Shown here: positions 1-11,172 of the stretch, piece after piece
Layout of the letters: every line of letters begins with the position of its first letter
Position numbering within the stretch: the stretch's first letter is position 1
Assembly: GCA_038380435.1 (NCBI GenBank)
Contig: JAWZYU010000019.1
Coordinates: 26,251,801-26,315,800 of the forward strand
Direction: 5' to 3'
Source: Ryuthela nishihirai
Taxonomy: Eukaryota; Arthropoda; Arachnida; Araneae; Heptathelidae
Length of the DNA: 64,000 bases
Position numbers and translations under genes: made by a program
The notes under the pieces: model-generated
Told to the model about the DNA's origin: nothing
The model's database searches: none
What the model saw: the letters and a program-made list of their open reading frames with translations, nothing else

Positions 1-24
1 AATTCAGATACAGAACTCATCATC

Positions 25-840
25 ATCAAGCAACCATGGGCTATGAAGGTCCAATCAGACTGTGCAATTTAGTTTTCCAAGCATTTCAGTCCTCAGCTAC
101 ATCTGCTGAATCTGTCCACTGCACACCAATTCTAACAAGGTACTGTCCGACATTGTGTGTCCACCGCTTCCTAGGTTTCCCCCTCTTTCTGAGGCCTTTA
201 GACACACTGTTCATAACCCTATTCGCCAATCTATAATTATCCATACGGGCAACACGGCCAAACTAACGGAGTCTCTCTCTGCACAATAATGCTGCTCAAA
301 GGAGGTTGTCGACTCCTTTACCTAACCAAATTATTCCTTACCAAATTAAACCACCTAATGCCCAAGATACTGCGCAAGCATCAAAAATTAAACGCATCTA
401 GTTTTTTGACATTTTGTTCACAAAGCGTGTAAGTTTCACTACCATAACTAACCCTTGAAAGAACCAAATTATTATATAGTCTAATTTTAGTCTTTATATG
501 TATTCGCCTATTTCTCCACAATCTCCATAGATTCCTAAATGTCCCGGCAGCAATCCCTATTCCGCTGTTAATCTCATGCTGCACATCACCATTATCTGTT
601 ATATAGCTCCCAAGAATATTAAACTGAGTCACTTGCTCAAGACTGCAACCGTTCAGATTAACTGAATCACAGCCTGCCTGACCAATTTTCATCACTTTAG
701 TTTTCTCTCTGTTTATAAACAAATCCACTCTACTACCAGTCTCATCAATAGCTGGAATGAAAGAGTTCATCTCATCAACATCATTCCCAAAAGGGCTAAA
801 TCACCAGCAATGTCTAAATCAGAAAATGTCAATCTTCAAA
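25..840 (-). pseudogene. LINE reverse transcriptase C-terminal relic (copy A)
   Basis: Read on the minus strand, this is the 3' part of a non-LTR retrotransposon ORF2. Near 690-770 it encodes the segment after the RT active site, with the pattern INREKTKVMKIGQ. Then come LGSYITDNGD and a thumb/connection region ending in SRVSYGSETYTLCEQNVKKL (381-600). Below 380, in shifted frames, lies the tail with WFGRVARMDNYRLANRV and a GKPRKRW-like stretch typical of RTE/CR1-like endonuclease-reverse transcriptases. Frameshifts and a 5' truncation just upstream of an SDLD motif show that it is dead. Family placement beyond 'endonuclease-type LINE' is inference. Confidence 0.8.
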
Positions 841-1330
841 CCACTTTCCCTACTATGAATTACTACTATACAAACAGTTTCATCTAACTTCAGTGCCCTA
901 TATTATTCGAGTAGAAAAGAGAAAAATCTAGCTTATATAAGCACTCAATTTGTGAATAATCTCATATTTTCTAGGTTTGCAGTCCAACAATAGACATGCG
1001 CTCTCCGATCAAAGCACTCAAAACAAGGTTTTTGATAAATATTTATGAAATGATCTGGCTATTACAATGCAATACATTATTTGGTTTTAAAAAAATGCTA
1101 TAAGATGCTAATTTGATATAAAAAACTAACTCGATTCAAATCAAAAATATCGATTTATTACAATTTCATATCCTGAGAATAAAAAATCCTTTATTTTCTC
1201 TTCATTTGGATCACTCCCTCCTAGAGTTATCATTAGAAAATCGAGGTTATTAAACCAACTATTATCCTGTTTGTACACAGAGAAATCTTCTCTGGAACTC
1301 AGAACGAAACTCATTTTATTTCTCAGTTGG

Positions 1331-1705
1331 AGACGAGGGATGGCTCAGTCAGTAGCGTACCAGGTTCGTAATCTACAGTTCCCGGGTTCGAGTCTCACCT
1401 GGGTCAGCGTTGTAATTTATATTCTCAAAACTCCGCTTCCTGCCCTCTATTAGAAGGGCGACACCGGTGGGCTTGGAAAGGACTCCGTCCCTCGGATGAC
1501 ACGTGAAGTCAAGGCCCTGTGTGTGGGATAGTCATACCCTGTGCAAGTTAAAGACCACTCTGGATGGCCTTGACGGGATGCTATCATCTGTTTCCCAACA
1601 ATTGTGCATTGGATTCTCTACCCCAAACCTTCTCTGAGCCTGGGGGCCCTTATGACCTGGCCCATTGTGTGCAAAAAAAAGTACCGCTCAGAGATAAGCA
1701 TGCTA
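1331..1705 (+). mobile_element. SINE1 copy (tRNA-derived SINE) in segment A
   Basis: The head carries a Pol III A-box-like GGCTCAGTCAGTAGCG and a B box GGTTCGAGTC. The body has the SINE1 markers seen in all window copies: 'gggcttggaaagg', 'gatgacacgtgaagtc' (diverged from GGATGGGACGTTAA), 'ccttgacgggatgct' and 'gtgcaaaaaa'. The 3' end 'ccgctcagagataag' matches the family end but lacks the AAAACAACCC tail. Its orthologue is at 52745-53125. Confidence 0.85.
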
Positions 1706-1843
1706 ACTGATTGACAATTTAGATTTTTAAAGTAGGAACTGCGATTCTACTTCAGCGAACTAGAGGAGGAAATGTGATTTTTACACATCAAGAGATGTAT
1801 GTTGCAAGATTGAACATTTGCTTTGTTTTGTGAAGAAGAAAGA

Positions 1844-1886
1844 CATTGCAAAAGAGAATGAATTTGATTCATTCTCTTTTGCAATG
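1844..1886. repeat. Perfect 19-bp hairpin
   Basis: Two perfect 19-bp arms (CATTGCAAAAGAGAATGAA and its complement) are separated by 5 nt. The paralogous site in copy B (about 53269-53310) has only the left arm and a shorter, imperfect right half, so the palindrome was perfected in A or eroded in B. Confidence 0.9.
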
Positions 1887-2232
1887 CATGTGATAAATTA
1901 AAAGTAATGTGTTGTGTTCAGCGCCGGATTTACGCATAAGCTAACTAAGCTACAGCTAAAGACTACACAATTATGAGGGGCCTCAAAAATTCAAGTTTGA
2001 AGTTTACACAGTTACGTTTTGTTTTATATATATTCAAATAATATATTATGCAAACAACTGTTTATCTCAACTTCACAGAGTCATTAATTTATACCATTAC
2101 TAATAATATGATCCACTTCATAAATTTCATATTAATTTTCAATATACTCTTGAATTGTAATATTAAATCTATAAATTATTTCGACCTTCTAAATTTTTGT
2201 GTCCCTTAAACGTATTGTAGCTGAGGACCTCG

Positions 2233-2685
2233 GTTTTTTTTTCCTCTTCCTTTTTGTTTCGTTCCCACCTTTTTCTTTTTGTTTCGTTCCGATCTTTTTC
2301 TTTTTGCTTCGTTGTTACCTTTTTGTTTTTGTTTCGTTCCGATCTTTTTCTTTTTGCTTCGTTCTTACCTTTTCCTTTTTGTTTCGGCCCGACCTTTTTC
2401 TTTTTGCTTCGTTCCGACTTTACCTTTTTGTTTCGTTCAGACCTTTTTCTTTTGTTTCGTTCAGATCTTTTTATTTTTCTTTCGTTCCGATGTTTTTATT
2501 TTTGTTTCGTTCCGATCTTTTTATTTTTGTTTCATTCCGACCTTTTTCTTTTCGTTTCCTCCCGACCTTTTACTTTCCGTTTCGTACCAAACTTTTTCTT
2601 TTTGTTTCGTTCCGACCATTTTCTTTTTGTTTCGTTCAGACCTTTTTCTTTTTGTTTCGTTCCTACATTTTTTTCTCGTTTCCTT
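2233..2685. repeat. 25-bp pyrimidine-rich minisatellite
   Basis: About 17 units of a 25-bp repeat of the type GTTCCGATCTTTTTCTTTTT followed by GTTTC. The plus strand is almost purely pyrimidine apart from G at the GTT/GTTTC positions. Because the unit rarely contains stop codons, long Phe/Ser/Leu-rich open frames appear in all three forward frames; these are by-products of the repeat, not genes. Confidence 0.9.
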
Positions 2686-2689
2686 TGAA

Positions 2690-3640
2690 AACGAGATAAT
2701 AGTTTCGGTTTGTCGTCTGTATATCTGTCTGTCCTCTAGACATCGAACAATTTTGCTTACACAGATGAATCAAAAATTCTTTTTGTATTCGATAGGTATT
2801 GGTGAAATATAACGATATGCACTTTCTGAATCTCTCTTTGTTATAATTGCGCCCTCTGGCGGTGGAAAGTTTTGAAAATTCCACAATTTCAAACGAATAT
2901 TGCAAACGATGTATTTATGCTGGAAATGTGACATTTTGGTGGCGGAATGCGAAGGTCACGAAATTTCCATTGCAGCAATGAGTTGACCCCTTAGACCCAG
3001 AGGGGGTAGAATACCACACCTTTCTTGTTTTAGCAGATAATAGTTTGTTTTAGAGAAAAACGAAAATTAATTTTGGTTTAGATAGGAAATGATAAGGTAT
3101 TATAATTCACACTTTTTAAAACTGCCGAAAACTATAATTTCGCCCTCGAACGGTGGAAAACTTTGCAAATTCCAAAATTTAAAACAAATATTGCAAACGA
3201 CGTATTTAAGCTCGAAATTTTACGTTTTGTGAACGCCACCATATTTTGATTGGCAACAAAGAATTTACCTCTTAGACCCAGGGGGGGGGGGTAAATTTTT
3301 GTTTTAGCAGATAATTGTTTGTATCTAGAGATAAACGAAAAAAGTCTTTTTAGGGTTAGAGAGGAATTGATAAAATATTATGATTCGCACTTTCTGAAAC
3401 TTTCGAGCACTATAAATTGCGGCCTCTAACGGTGAAAAAGTCTGATAATACCAAAATTTGAAACAAATATTGGAACGATGTATTTATGAGAGAAATATAA
3501 AATTTCGGTGGTGGAAAGTAAACGTCATGAAGTTTTGATTGGAAACAATGAAAATGATATTTAAAAAATTCTTGTTTAGTTTGATTGGCACTAATGAAAT
3601 AATATAATTCGCATTTTTTAAATACTTAGTAATTTTAATA
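2690..3640 (+). repeat. RU281 repeat family, three tandem units
   Basis: Three diverged head-to-tail units with landmarks at 2841, 3133 and 3411 (spacing 292 and 278). Each has 'ataattgcgccctct-acggtgg', 'aatattgcaaacgatgta', 'aaattttggtggtgga', 'ttgacccctagacccaggggg', then 'agagataaacgaaaaattct' and 'gataggtattgatgaaatatt'. The same unit recurs at 23640, 24300, 25260, 26650 and 32060. No coding frame is conserved; the family is not recognised. Confidence 0.8.
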
Positions 3641-5394
3641 TATTTATCTTTAGAGATCACTAAATATGAAACCACAGAGCTGTTATTGTAGATCGTATAT
3701 GGATATGCGATGTTTCAGGTAAAACTTTACCCATTACTACATCCATCTGAGAATACGCCCAGTTGGTATAAGTAAAAACAATTAATACGTACACTACTCG
3801 TGGGTCGGTCTCTAGAGGCTAACATAAAACAAAAGCCAAAAATAGCATATTTCATGCACAAGAGACCTAAAAAGAGTAACTTTCCTCAGAGAAAGCCATC
3901 ATTTTAGGTTTCTTGACATTATGACCATAATTAAGCAAAGAAGAAATTATCCTATTAGGATTATTTTTAACAGCCTCAAAATAACTTTTTCAGATGCGTT
4001 TCATATGAGTATATATGTGGTCGATGCCCAAGTATTTATGAAGTGTTCTGTGAGTAATAAACCAAGGGGCATTGACCGCAGAACTCAATATTTTGTTTTA
4101 CAAAATCTGAATCTTGCGTATATTCGTTGAGGTGGTCTTCGTCCATGTAAGAGAAGAAATTTTATCGTTTTAAAAGTATTATGTATGGAAAAGTAATTTG
4201 AAAAATTTGTGGTAATTTTTAAGATATATTCCACTAACATCAATAACATACCCACTTTTCTCAGAGAGGTGTGGGAAATGCAACGTTTTTGATTTAAGAA
4301 TTAAAAGACGATAACCTGGCGATAAAAGAAATAAACTTGGAGACTTAAGTCTGCTATCGCAACGCATCTGAACAGAAAAAAATATTATAAGAAAACAGGA
4401 GTCCTGACTTCAAATTTTCGGCATTATTTCTTAGTAGACTCTCCTCCCTGACAAACCAACAGACAAAAATAAACTCACCTTTTGGGAATAAAAGAATACG
4501 TTTAACACAAAAAGGCTTGGAAGATGCCTTAGGCAGATGACTCAACAGGCCGATCTTGCTGAATTTCAAGATGATGAAGATAAAGCAGAAGAAAAGAAGA
4601 AGCAAGCACCTCTCGGGCGTCACAAGGCACCACAGTTTGCCGTTTATTATTGCACCTTTTCTTTACAATAATAATAATTGTTGTTCGGAAGAAATTACAC
4701 AGAATTTCGGAAAATCTATTTTAAACTTCCTGTACGAACTCTAAAAACTAAAGTATTTAAATCTTGAAAAAGAAACCGAATTTTTCAACGCAGCACAGAC
4801 TTCTCTGCGTTCCTGAAAAAAGTTCCAGTTCGGTTCTATATGAAATGCTTTGAAACCAATGGTATAGAATATTCATGCTGCAAACCTATTTAAATAATGT
4901 AAGGATTACGAAGTAATTGAGCCCTTTCTAGAGCACTTGAAGGTCCGACGGGCATTGGCAAAAATTCGCCAGGACGAAACGGAGGAACAATAATATGAAA
5001 ATAGCATTACCCTAATATTTTCAATGATTATTTTATTTCAAATTTTATTTTTTAAATAATCATTTCTACTGCTTAAATACGCAAAAATTAAACGAAATAT
5101 GCGTTCGAGTCCTAAAACGCAAAATTAAACGAAATATGCTTTAAAATATGTAAAATAATAAATTTTAATTTAGTCTATTGTTTATTCTATATTATTCATT
5201 ATTACCAATAATATCATAAAATCAAAATACTGAATCATTTTTATCTGTTCGATTAACTCGGTGGTCCAATGCTTACAGGAAACCTACCATGGAATATCAT
5301 GTAAGACTCTCATGAATACCATGTAGGACTCGCATGAATAGGACCTACCATGGTCCAATGCTTACAGGAAACCTTCCTGGTAATATTGGATCTT
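3640..5394. other. Anonymous AT-rich interval
   Basis: No gene, transposase or SINE is recognised. The only structure seen is a 24-bp direct repeat (TGGTCCAATGCTTACAGGAA plus CCT) at 5262-5285 and 5351-5374. Between the two copies, related 'ccatggaatatcatgtaagactctcatgaat' words repeat imperfectly, so this is a small degenerate tandem duplication. Confidence 0.5.
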
Positions 5395-5850
5395 TACCAG
5401 GTTTATGTCTTACTTTTATATGAGTTTTTTCCAGATTTTGGGGAAGAGAAAATTTCTTAATAAAATATTGAAAACTGAACATATGTAGACTATTGCTTTA
5501 AACGGTAGGTTCTTAAGCATATTATTAGAAATTTTATCAGCTCCATTAGCTTTAAGATTTTTAATATAGCCTTTTATCTCAGAAGGAAAAGTACAACGAA
5601 TAGAATTGTATTTTAATTGAGCAAAATTAAATAAATCATTTTCAACCATATTGTTAGTTTTATCATCAGAAACATTGATATTATCATTAAATTGCAATTC
5701 ATATGTATCAGCAAAAGCCTCACATTTGTGTATATCTTCATAAACTGCTCCATTGTAACCACATATTGGTGGGATTTTAACTTTTGATCCCCTTAAATTA
5801 TTAACCATCTTCCATAATTTTTTATCACCAGTAGTTTGTTATTTATAGAA
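5395..5850 (-). pseudogene. Jockey-type LINE fragment, start of RT domain
   Basis: Minus-strand reading gives a continuous 130-residue piece beginning LWKMVNNLRG, with PSEIKGYIKNLKANGADKIS and NMLKNLPFKAIVYICSVFN, ending near FPKIWKKLI. This is the characteristic region just before and within the first RT motifs of Jockey-type LINE ORF2 (the 'IK-LK--KA-G-D-I-N-MLK-LP' and 'FP--WK-A' signature). No endonuclease precedes it and the rest of the RT is absent, so it is an internal fragment. It would be colinear with, but upstream of, the parts kept in the 45-47.7 kb LINE. The family call is by pattern only. Confidence 0.75.
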
Positions 5851-6268
5851 TTCATATAGTGAGATTTATTTCACTAATATACTACACAATTGCATTTTTA
5901 GGAAATTGCATTAAAAAATTGTTTATAATCTACCCTTTTATCAGTTGCATTACTAGTTATTAAACATCACGACCCAATTGCGAAGTTAAATATGAAAGAA
6001 TTATACATATGACGCAGTTTAATATCCTAGGCGGTAGTTTAGTAAATGGAAATAAGAAAAAATTAAATATTGCATTTAAATAATATATGTTAAAGAACTT
6101 AACTACGTATTTAAGAGTGCTGAAATATATATCATAAGTTATACTTAATCAGAAAATAATTTTTAATTGTTTGAATTGAAAGAAAATGTCAAATTCAGAT
6201 CACGAAAGTTTTTCAACGTTGGAATTTATCGTACAGTTTATTGATGCAGATACATCTAAGTGGTATTA
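5850..6268. other. Anonymous AT-rich interval
   Basis: No recognisable feature; short poly-A/T-rich words only. Confidence 0.4.
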
Positions 6269-6545
6269 ATGCGCAAAATTAGCCAAGTCACAAGGACCCC
6301 TGTGCTCATAAAAGTCTGGAATGGACGGCAGTATTTATTCTTTCCCGCAAACGCGGCCAGAATTTAACTTCCCATCCGATGGACGGCTACCTTTCCAAGC
6401 CCATCGGTGTCCCCTTTCTCATTGAAGGCAGGATGGGGATTTTGCGGAGATAAATGTCAACTCTCGCATGAATAGGACTCGAACGTAGGAACTATAGATT
6501 ACGAGCGTTGCGCCCTGACGACTGACCAACCCCCGCCCCAGTGAC
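6268..6545 (-). mobile_element. SINE1 partial copy
   Basis: On the minus strand it starts at the GC-rich head (complement of 'cccccgccccagtg'), with an A/B-box region, then 'ttgacatttatctccgcaaaat', 'gatgggcttggaaagg' and 'ccatcggatgggaagttaa'. It continues in diverged form to 'gggtccttgtgacttgg' and lacks the 3' end. It has many substitutions and is an old copy. Confidence 0.75.
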
Positions 6546-6700
6546 GTACCCGGGGGTAGGAAATCAGGGACTCTGAATTCCCAGAAAACCTGGTCTTTTT
6601 ACGCGAAATCTCAAACCTTATCTACCTGTTTTGAAATACAATTACCTTTCCATAATTTTATTTTAGCCACATATTTCCAACACTTCCATACAGAATAACC

Positions 6701-7080
6701 TTTTAATATATTGATTGTTTTGCCTCTGAGCGGTACTTTTTTGCACACAATGGGCTAAATGGCCAGGTCACATGGACCCCGAAGGCTCAGAGAAGGTTGG
6801 GTGAGGGGACCCATTGGAACAGCTGTTGGGAGACAGATGGTAGCCTCTCGTCAAGGCCATCCAGCGTGTTCTTTACGTGCACAGAATATCGCTCTCCCAC
6901 ACACGGGGTAACAGCTTAACGTCCCATACGACGGACGGTGGCCTTTACCACGCCCATCGGTGTCCCCTACTGACCGTGGGCGAGTGGGGAGTTTTGCGGA
7001 GATAAATCTCAACACTGACCCAGCTGGGACTCGAACCTGGAAACTGCAGATTACGAGTCTGGCGCCCTACGTTTTAATAT
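6701..7080 (-). mobile_element. SINE1 copy, 5'-truncated, with target-site duplication
   Basis: Body 6710-7071, minus strand, flanked by a 9-bp direct repeat TTTTAATAT at 6701-6709 and 7072-7080. The head is truncated inside the tRNA-like part: the B box (GGTTCGAGTCC on the minus strand) is present but the A box is missing. The 3' end 'ccgctcagaggcaaaacaa' is intact. The arrangement fits target-primed reverse transcription with early termination. Confidence 0.85.
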
Positions 7081-7511
7081 TTCCTGTTCGGTAACATACC
7101 TCAGTAACTGGGAAAACTTACTCAAGTCTTATTCTCTGCCCTCAAGGTTAAATTCTCGGACCCCTTCTCCCCTCACCGAAACTAAATCCTGAGTACCTGG
7201 CTGTCCTTCCCTCTCTTCATCAGGAAGGGACAGAATAACTGCACACAGATGTGGTGAAATAATTCTTTGTTAAAAATCAAACACGTAGAAACAGGATTAT
7301 CAATACAAGAATCATTTCTTGAAAAACGGAGGAAATATCTTGGAATCATGAAACAATTGAATAATTAACTGAAAACAACAGTTGGCGTATCTCTGCGTTG
7401 GGATCCGAATCTAAGACTACTACCGATTGCAATAGGTTATTTTCTCTTTTAGCTGGAAATGGAGCTAGGTTACGATAGCTCACTGGTCAGAACACCTGAT
7501 ATAGTATCAGA
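7080..7511. other. Anonymous interval
   Basis: No gene or repeat recognised. Confidence 0.35.
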
Positions 7512-8158
7512 AAATCGGACAGAGCCTGCTATATTATAAAAGTCCCTGATAAATCACTAAGATAAACGTGTTAATTAATAAAAATATTTTTCCAAATTCT
7601 AGTCAATCCGTTAAAACTCTATTGTTGACTGCTTAATTATTTTGGTAAAAATTTTCAAATATTCGAGGTAAACATATTTTATTCACTAAGAATATTTCAA
7701 ATCATATAGCTTGCAGTTAAATTTTAAACAGAATAAATTATTCAATCGTTATGCAAATTTACAATTTTTTTTACCCTTACTTTTGTTCAATGTCTGTCTG
7801 GGGCCATATTAAATAGCTCTGGTTTAGATCCCACGCGAAACGAAACTCAATATTCTTTGGAGATAATAACTCAAGTGTTCCATGATTACAAAATATTTGT
7901 TCTGCTTCTCTAGTATTAAATATACAAAGATATTGCTTAATGATTTCAAGAGTATTTGTAGTAGGAATATCTACGAATACAATCATATCATATACAATAT
8001 TTCTCAAAAATTATTCATTATTATTTATTAGCATTAGAAGTTATTGAAAATCGAAAGGTATTTTTCCCAAAATGTTTGAATGTGTCATTCAAAGGTGTTT
8101 GAATGGAATAATTCAGTTAGGCAGGAACTTTTATAATATAGCAGGTTCTGTCCGATTT
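7512..8158. repeat. 647-bp block bounded by 37-bp inverted repeats
   Basis: The arms at 7512-7548 and 8122-8158 (AAATCGGACAGAGCCTGCTA... and its complement) differ at two positions. The interior is AT-rich with one unremarkable 76-codon minus-strand frame (7777-8007) of no recognised family. This could be a MITE, but no target-site duplication was found and the arms do not resemble a known superfamily end. Confidence 0.55.
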
Positions 8159-8263
8159 CCTCACCGAGAGCAGGGCGGTAAGTAATAATGATTTCCAAGG
8201 GATTATTCGGGTAGGAAGTATGGATATTTGAGAAAAATAAGATTTTAATGATATACTAACTCA

Positions 8264-8329
8264 CAGCTAATATATCGATGTTATATTACCTATTAATTAA
8301 TAGGTAATATAATATCGATATATTAGCTG
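8264..8329. repeat. 66-bp near-perfect palindrome
   Basis: Arms of 33 bp (CAGCTAATATATCGAT...) meet at TATTAATTAATA without a spacer. The only mispair is 8280/8313. It would extrude as a cruciform or represent a snap-back duplication. Confidence 0.9.
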
Positions 8330-10358
8330 AGGCCATGGTCGAAACTTACACAATGTTTAAGAAGACTAAGTTTGATGTCAGTTCACTTACGGTGCAATTT
8401 TTCCGTAAAACCCATTATCTGAGTGAGCTTTTGGATGTGACTTTCTCTTCGCATTGCCTAGATTTATGTGAGACCTTGGCTTCTCTTCATTGCATTATTT
8501 AAAATGCAATTTCTTTAATATTTTTTCAACTCATCTTAAAACTAATCATCTTATATTAACATATATCACTTATCGCAGGTTGTTTCTCCTTTTTTCAACT
8601 ACATATTTACCTGAACGTGTATATGCTTTTAAAGTTATTTTCATTTCGAAATTTGTGCTAATATATTCAGTTAGGCAGCAAATTCCCGAAATTTACAATT
8701 TTATATAAATTATTTTAAAAACTCCATTTACAAACAATTCGTTATTCTAAAACAAGGAAAAATATTAATTTTCCTATTTATTTTTGCCGTCTGCGTTTTG
8801 GTATATATTGTTATATATCAACTTTCCTAGAAAAGATGTATTTTGTATTTATTTAGTACTCTACTATGCTTTTGAAATACGGTTACCGCTCTTGAATTTA
8901 GTAAGAGAAATAAAAGTAATAGCTCACCGCTTCAATGCGAAACTGCGAATATCAACATGGAACAGTAGCGGGCCAGTTCCTTCGTTTGTTTGGAACTGAA
9001 CTTTCACAAAATGGCAAAGTAATAGAAAAAGGGATCAAATCATATCGCCTTCCCCCCTAGTTAATACGGGATGCTTTTTGTTAATTCCAACTTTTTGTTA
9101 ATTTTTTTATTTAAAAATTTCCTTAAATTCGAATTTTGTTAATAATAATAAAAAATATTGGAAGTCGCCGAAATTTCTTTACCTTTTGGTTTCAGACATC
9201 AGTACTTCCCAAGCAGTGTGCTATAAAAAAGCTTCAGGTGTTTGCCACAATTTATGTTTACGCAAAATTTTCATCACCTTATTGTATATCATTCAATTAT
9301 TCATATACCCTTCTGCTGGTAGGCCTTTTCAAGTGAATGTAAATAATAAATATGGTCATTTATTGTAAAATAGTAGCCGATTATATTAACTAATAAATTA
9401 TTTATATATTTATATAAAAACTATCTATGTTTTTCCTGTACTGTTTCTCGACAATTTCGAATTTTGAAAAGCGTTCCGAGCGCCCAAGACGTGAGAATCG
9501 CTGACATACATGAACTGAATGACATATTGTGTTGCTTAATATTGTAGCATAGTTTGCATTTCAAAACTGACTTCAAAAGTCGTCAAAACTAATATTTGTT
9601 TTAAAAGAAGGAAAATTTATATTAATATTTGTCTAAAATTTCAGTGGTAGACCTAACGGCAGAAAAACTGCAAAATAGTTAATTACGTACCTATACACGA
9701 ATTCATTTATTATCTACTGCTTGTTTAGTTTCGGAGGCGAAGCGTTACATATATAGAAATCGGCCAATAATTAAAAATAGGTAACATAGCATCTGGTTTA
9801 ACAAGTTTCCTTTCGGACATTATTAGCGAGGTCTTATGTTTAATTGCTATTGCATTAACATTGCTTAGATAGAGAACATAACGCTCATTGCTGTTACATG
9901 AGATGAGTGGAGGGTTTAAATAGGTTAGTTAGTCAAATGATGGCCAAAATCAGATGATATGATTACCGTTTTTTTATTTCTCTTTTCTTTTAAATTTGGC
10001 TATAGGTGTAATATATTAAACCAGTATTTTGAATATTTTATGCTTCAAGTGAAACTCATAAAAATATATTCAGGTATTTATGATACAAAATAATTGAATG
10101 AGAATCACTCTTCCAGTTCATCGGTTTAGAAATAACAAATAAATAATTTATTTAGAAAACGTCTTTCAGATATATTTTTAATTATTCATTTGAACTACTG
10201 ACTCTAAAAGAAGTTTTTTTTTGTCAATGTGCTCTTTGGGTGGCTGACTAAGGGAGAGAGCTAACCATGTTCGCGTTAGAGTGAAATGTAGATGATGTCT
10301 GAAGACATATTCGATTTAAAAGTAACCTGGATCAAATTTTGTATAAGGCATGAATAAT
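8330..10358. other. Anonymous AT-rich interval
   Basis: Several short open frames of 60-72 codons on the plus strand (for example 8490-8708 and 8784-8999) have no recognised motif and the composition of chance ORFs in AT-rich DNA. No mobile element was identified. Confidence 0.4.
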
Positions 10359-11172
10359 AGGGTGGGCCGAAAAAATTCAAAATTTTTTTCAAGTCGTAAT
10401 ACCGCGGAAAAGTTGCGAATTGGGAAGACTAAAAAGGGGTTAAAAAGAAATAAAATCGGTTTATATCTTCCGGTCGCGCATGTGCTCTAAATTTTGCCGA
10501 AATTTGGAAAAAATTCATATTTTTACGATAATTTTTAACATTTTTAAATTAGCCTTTTCCCGAATGTAATAGCTCAAATTCTTATGTATTAGATCCACAG
10601 AAAATAATGGTTAAATATTATTTAAATCCATCAACATCTTCCGGTCGCGCATTGCCATCGAAGTTAATGAAATTTTGAAAAAAATTTACAAATAAAGGTA
10701 GATCACAGTTCAAGGGAAAAAAACACTAACAACTTACATGTTCTTTATATTTGTTCTTTATTGAATACAAGTTTAAATGTTTAAAAACAAATTATTTTAG
10801 ACCATTAGTAATATTTATAAACAGATTTTTTTATTGAAAAAACTAAGTTTTTTTATGAAGAGTCGTAAATCCAAGAAACTCATGTTGAACAATTGAACAT
10901 CTCCGTTTTCACTCATTCTTAGCTGAAGGGTACTTTGAAATCTGATTTATGGGCGAAGTTAGGCATGGTTGACCTTGACAGCACAGTCGTTCTGATAAAA
11001 CCATCCCTAGACTCAGTTCCGCAAACTTTTCCTGAGGCTTCTGTCACGAGTTTGACACATCGTTCAACTGCCTGTTGAATTTTATTTCTTTTTTAACCCC
11101 TTTTTAGTCTCCCCAATACGCAACTTTTCTGCGGTACTTGAAAAAAAATTTTGAATTTTTTCGGCCCACCCT
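10359..11172. mobile_element. Non-autonomous DNA transposon with ~95-bp terminal inverted repeats
   Basis: The ends AGGGTGGGCCGAAAAAATTC (10359-10456) and its complement (11079-11172) form inverted repeats of about 95 bp. The motif 'atcttccggtcgcgca' occurs twice internally (near 10465 and 10625). A minus-strand open frame at 10919-11087 reads IQQAVERCVKLVTEASGKV... and ends PFS-stop just inside the right arm. That looks like the C-terminal remnant of a protein, possibly the parental transposase. No clear target-site duplication; superfamily unassigned. Confidence 0.7.

Larger units (their letters stand above)
1..2218. repeat. Composite repeat segment, copy A
   Basis: This stretch aligns collinearly with 51410-54998 (copy B), and its first ~840 bases also with 62800-63700 (copy C). 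The shared order is: 3' part of a LINE on the minus strand, ~500 bases of anonymous AT-rich DNA, a SINE1 on the plus strand, and ~500 more bases. The LINE is broken at the same codon in all copies and the SINE sits at the same place in A and B, so these are copies of one composite block, not independent insertions. Similarity to B stops near 2218, where the pyrimidine-rich minisatellite begins. The left end is cut by the window edge. Confidence 0.85.

Noticed and set aside
2199..2812. Three overlapping forward frames of 144-177 codons rich in Phe and Ser
   Set aside because: They are produced by a 25-bp pyrimidine-rich tandem repeat lacking stop codons in all frames; no gene signal.
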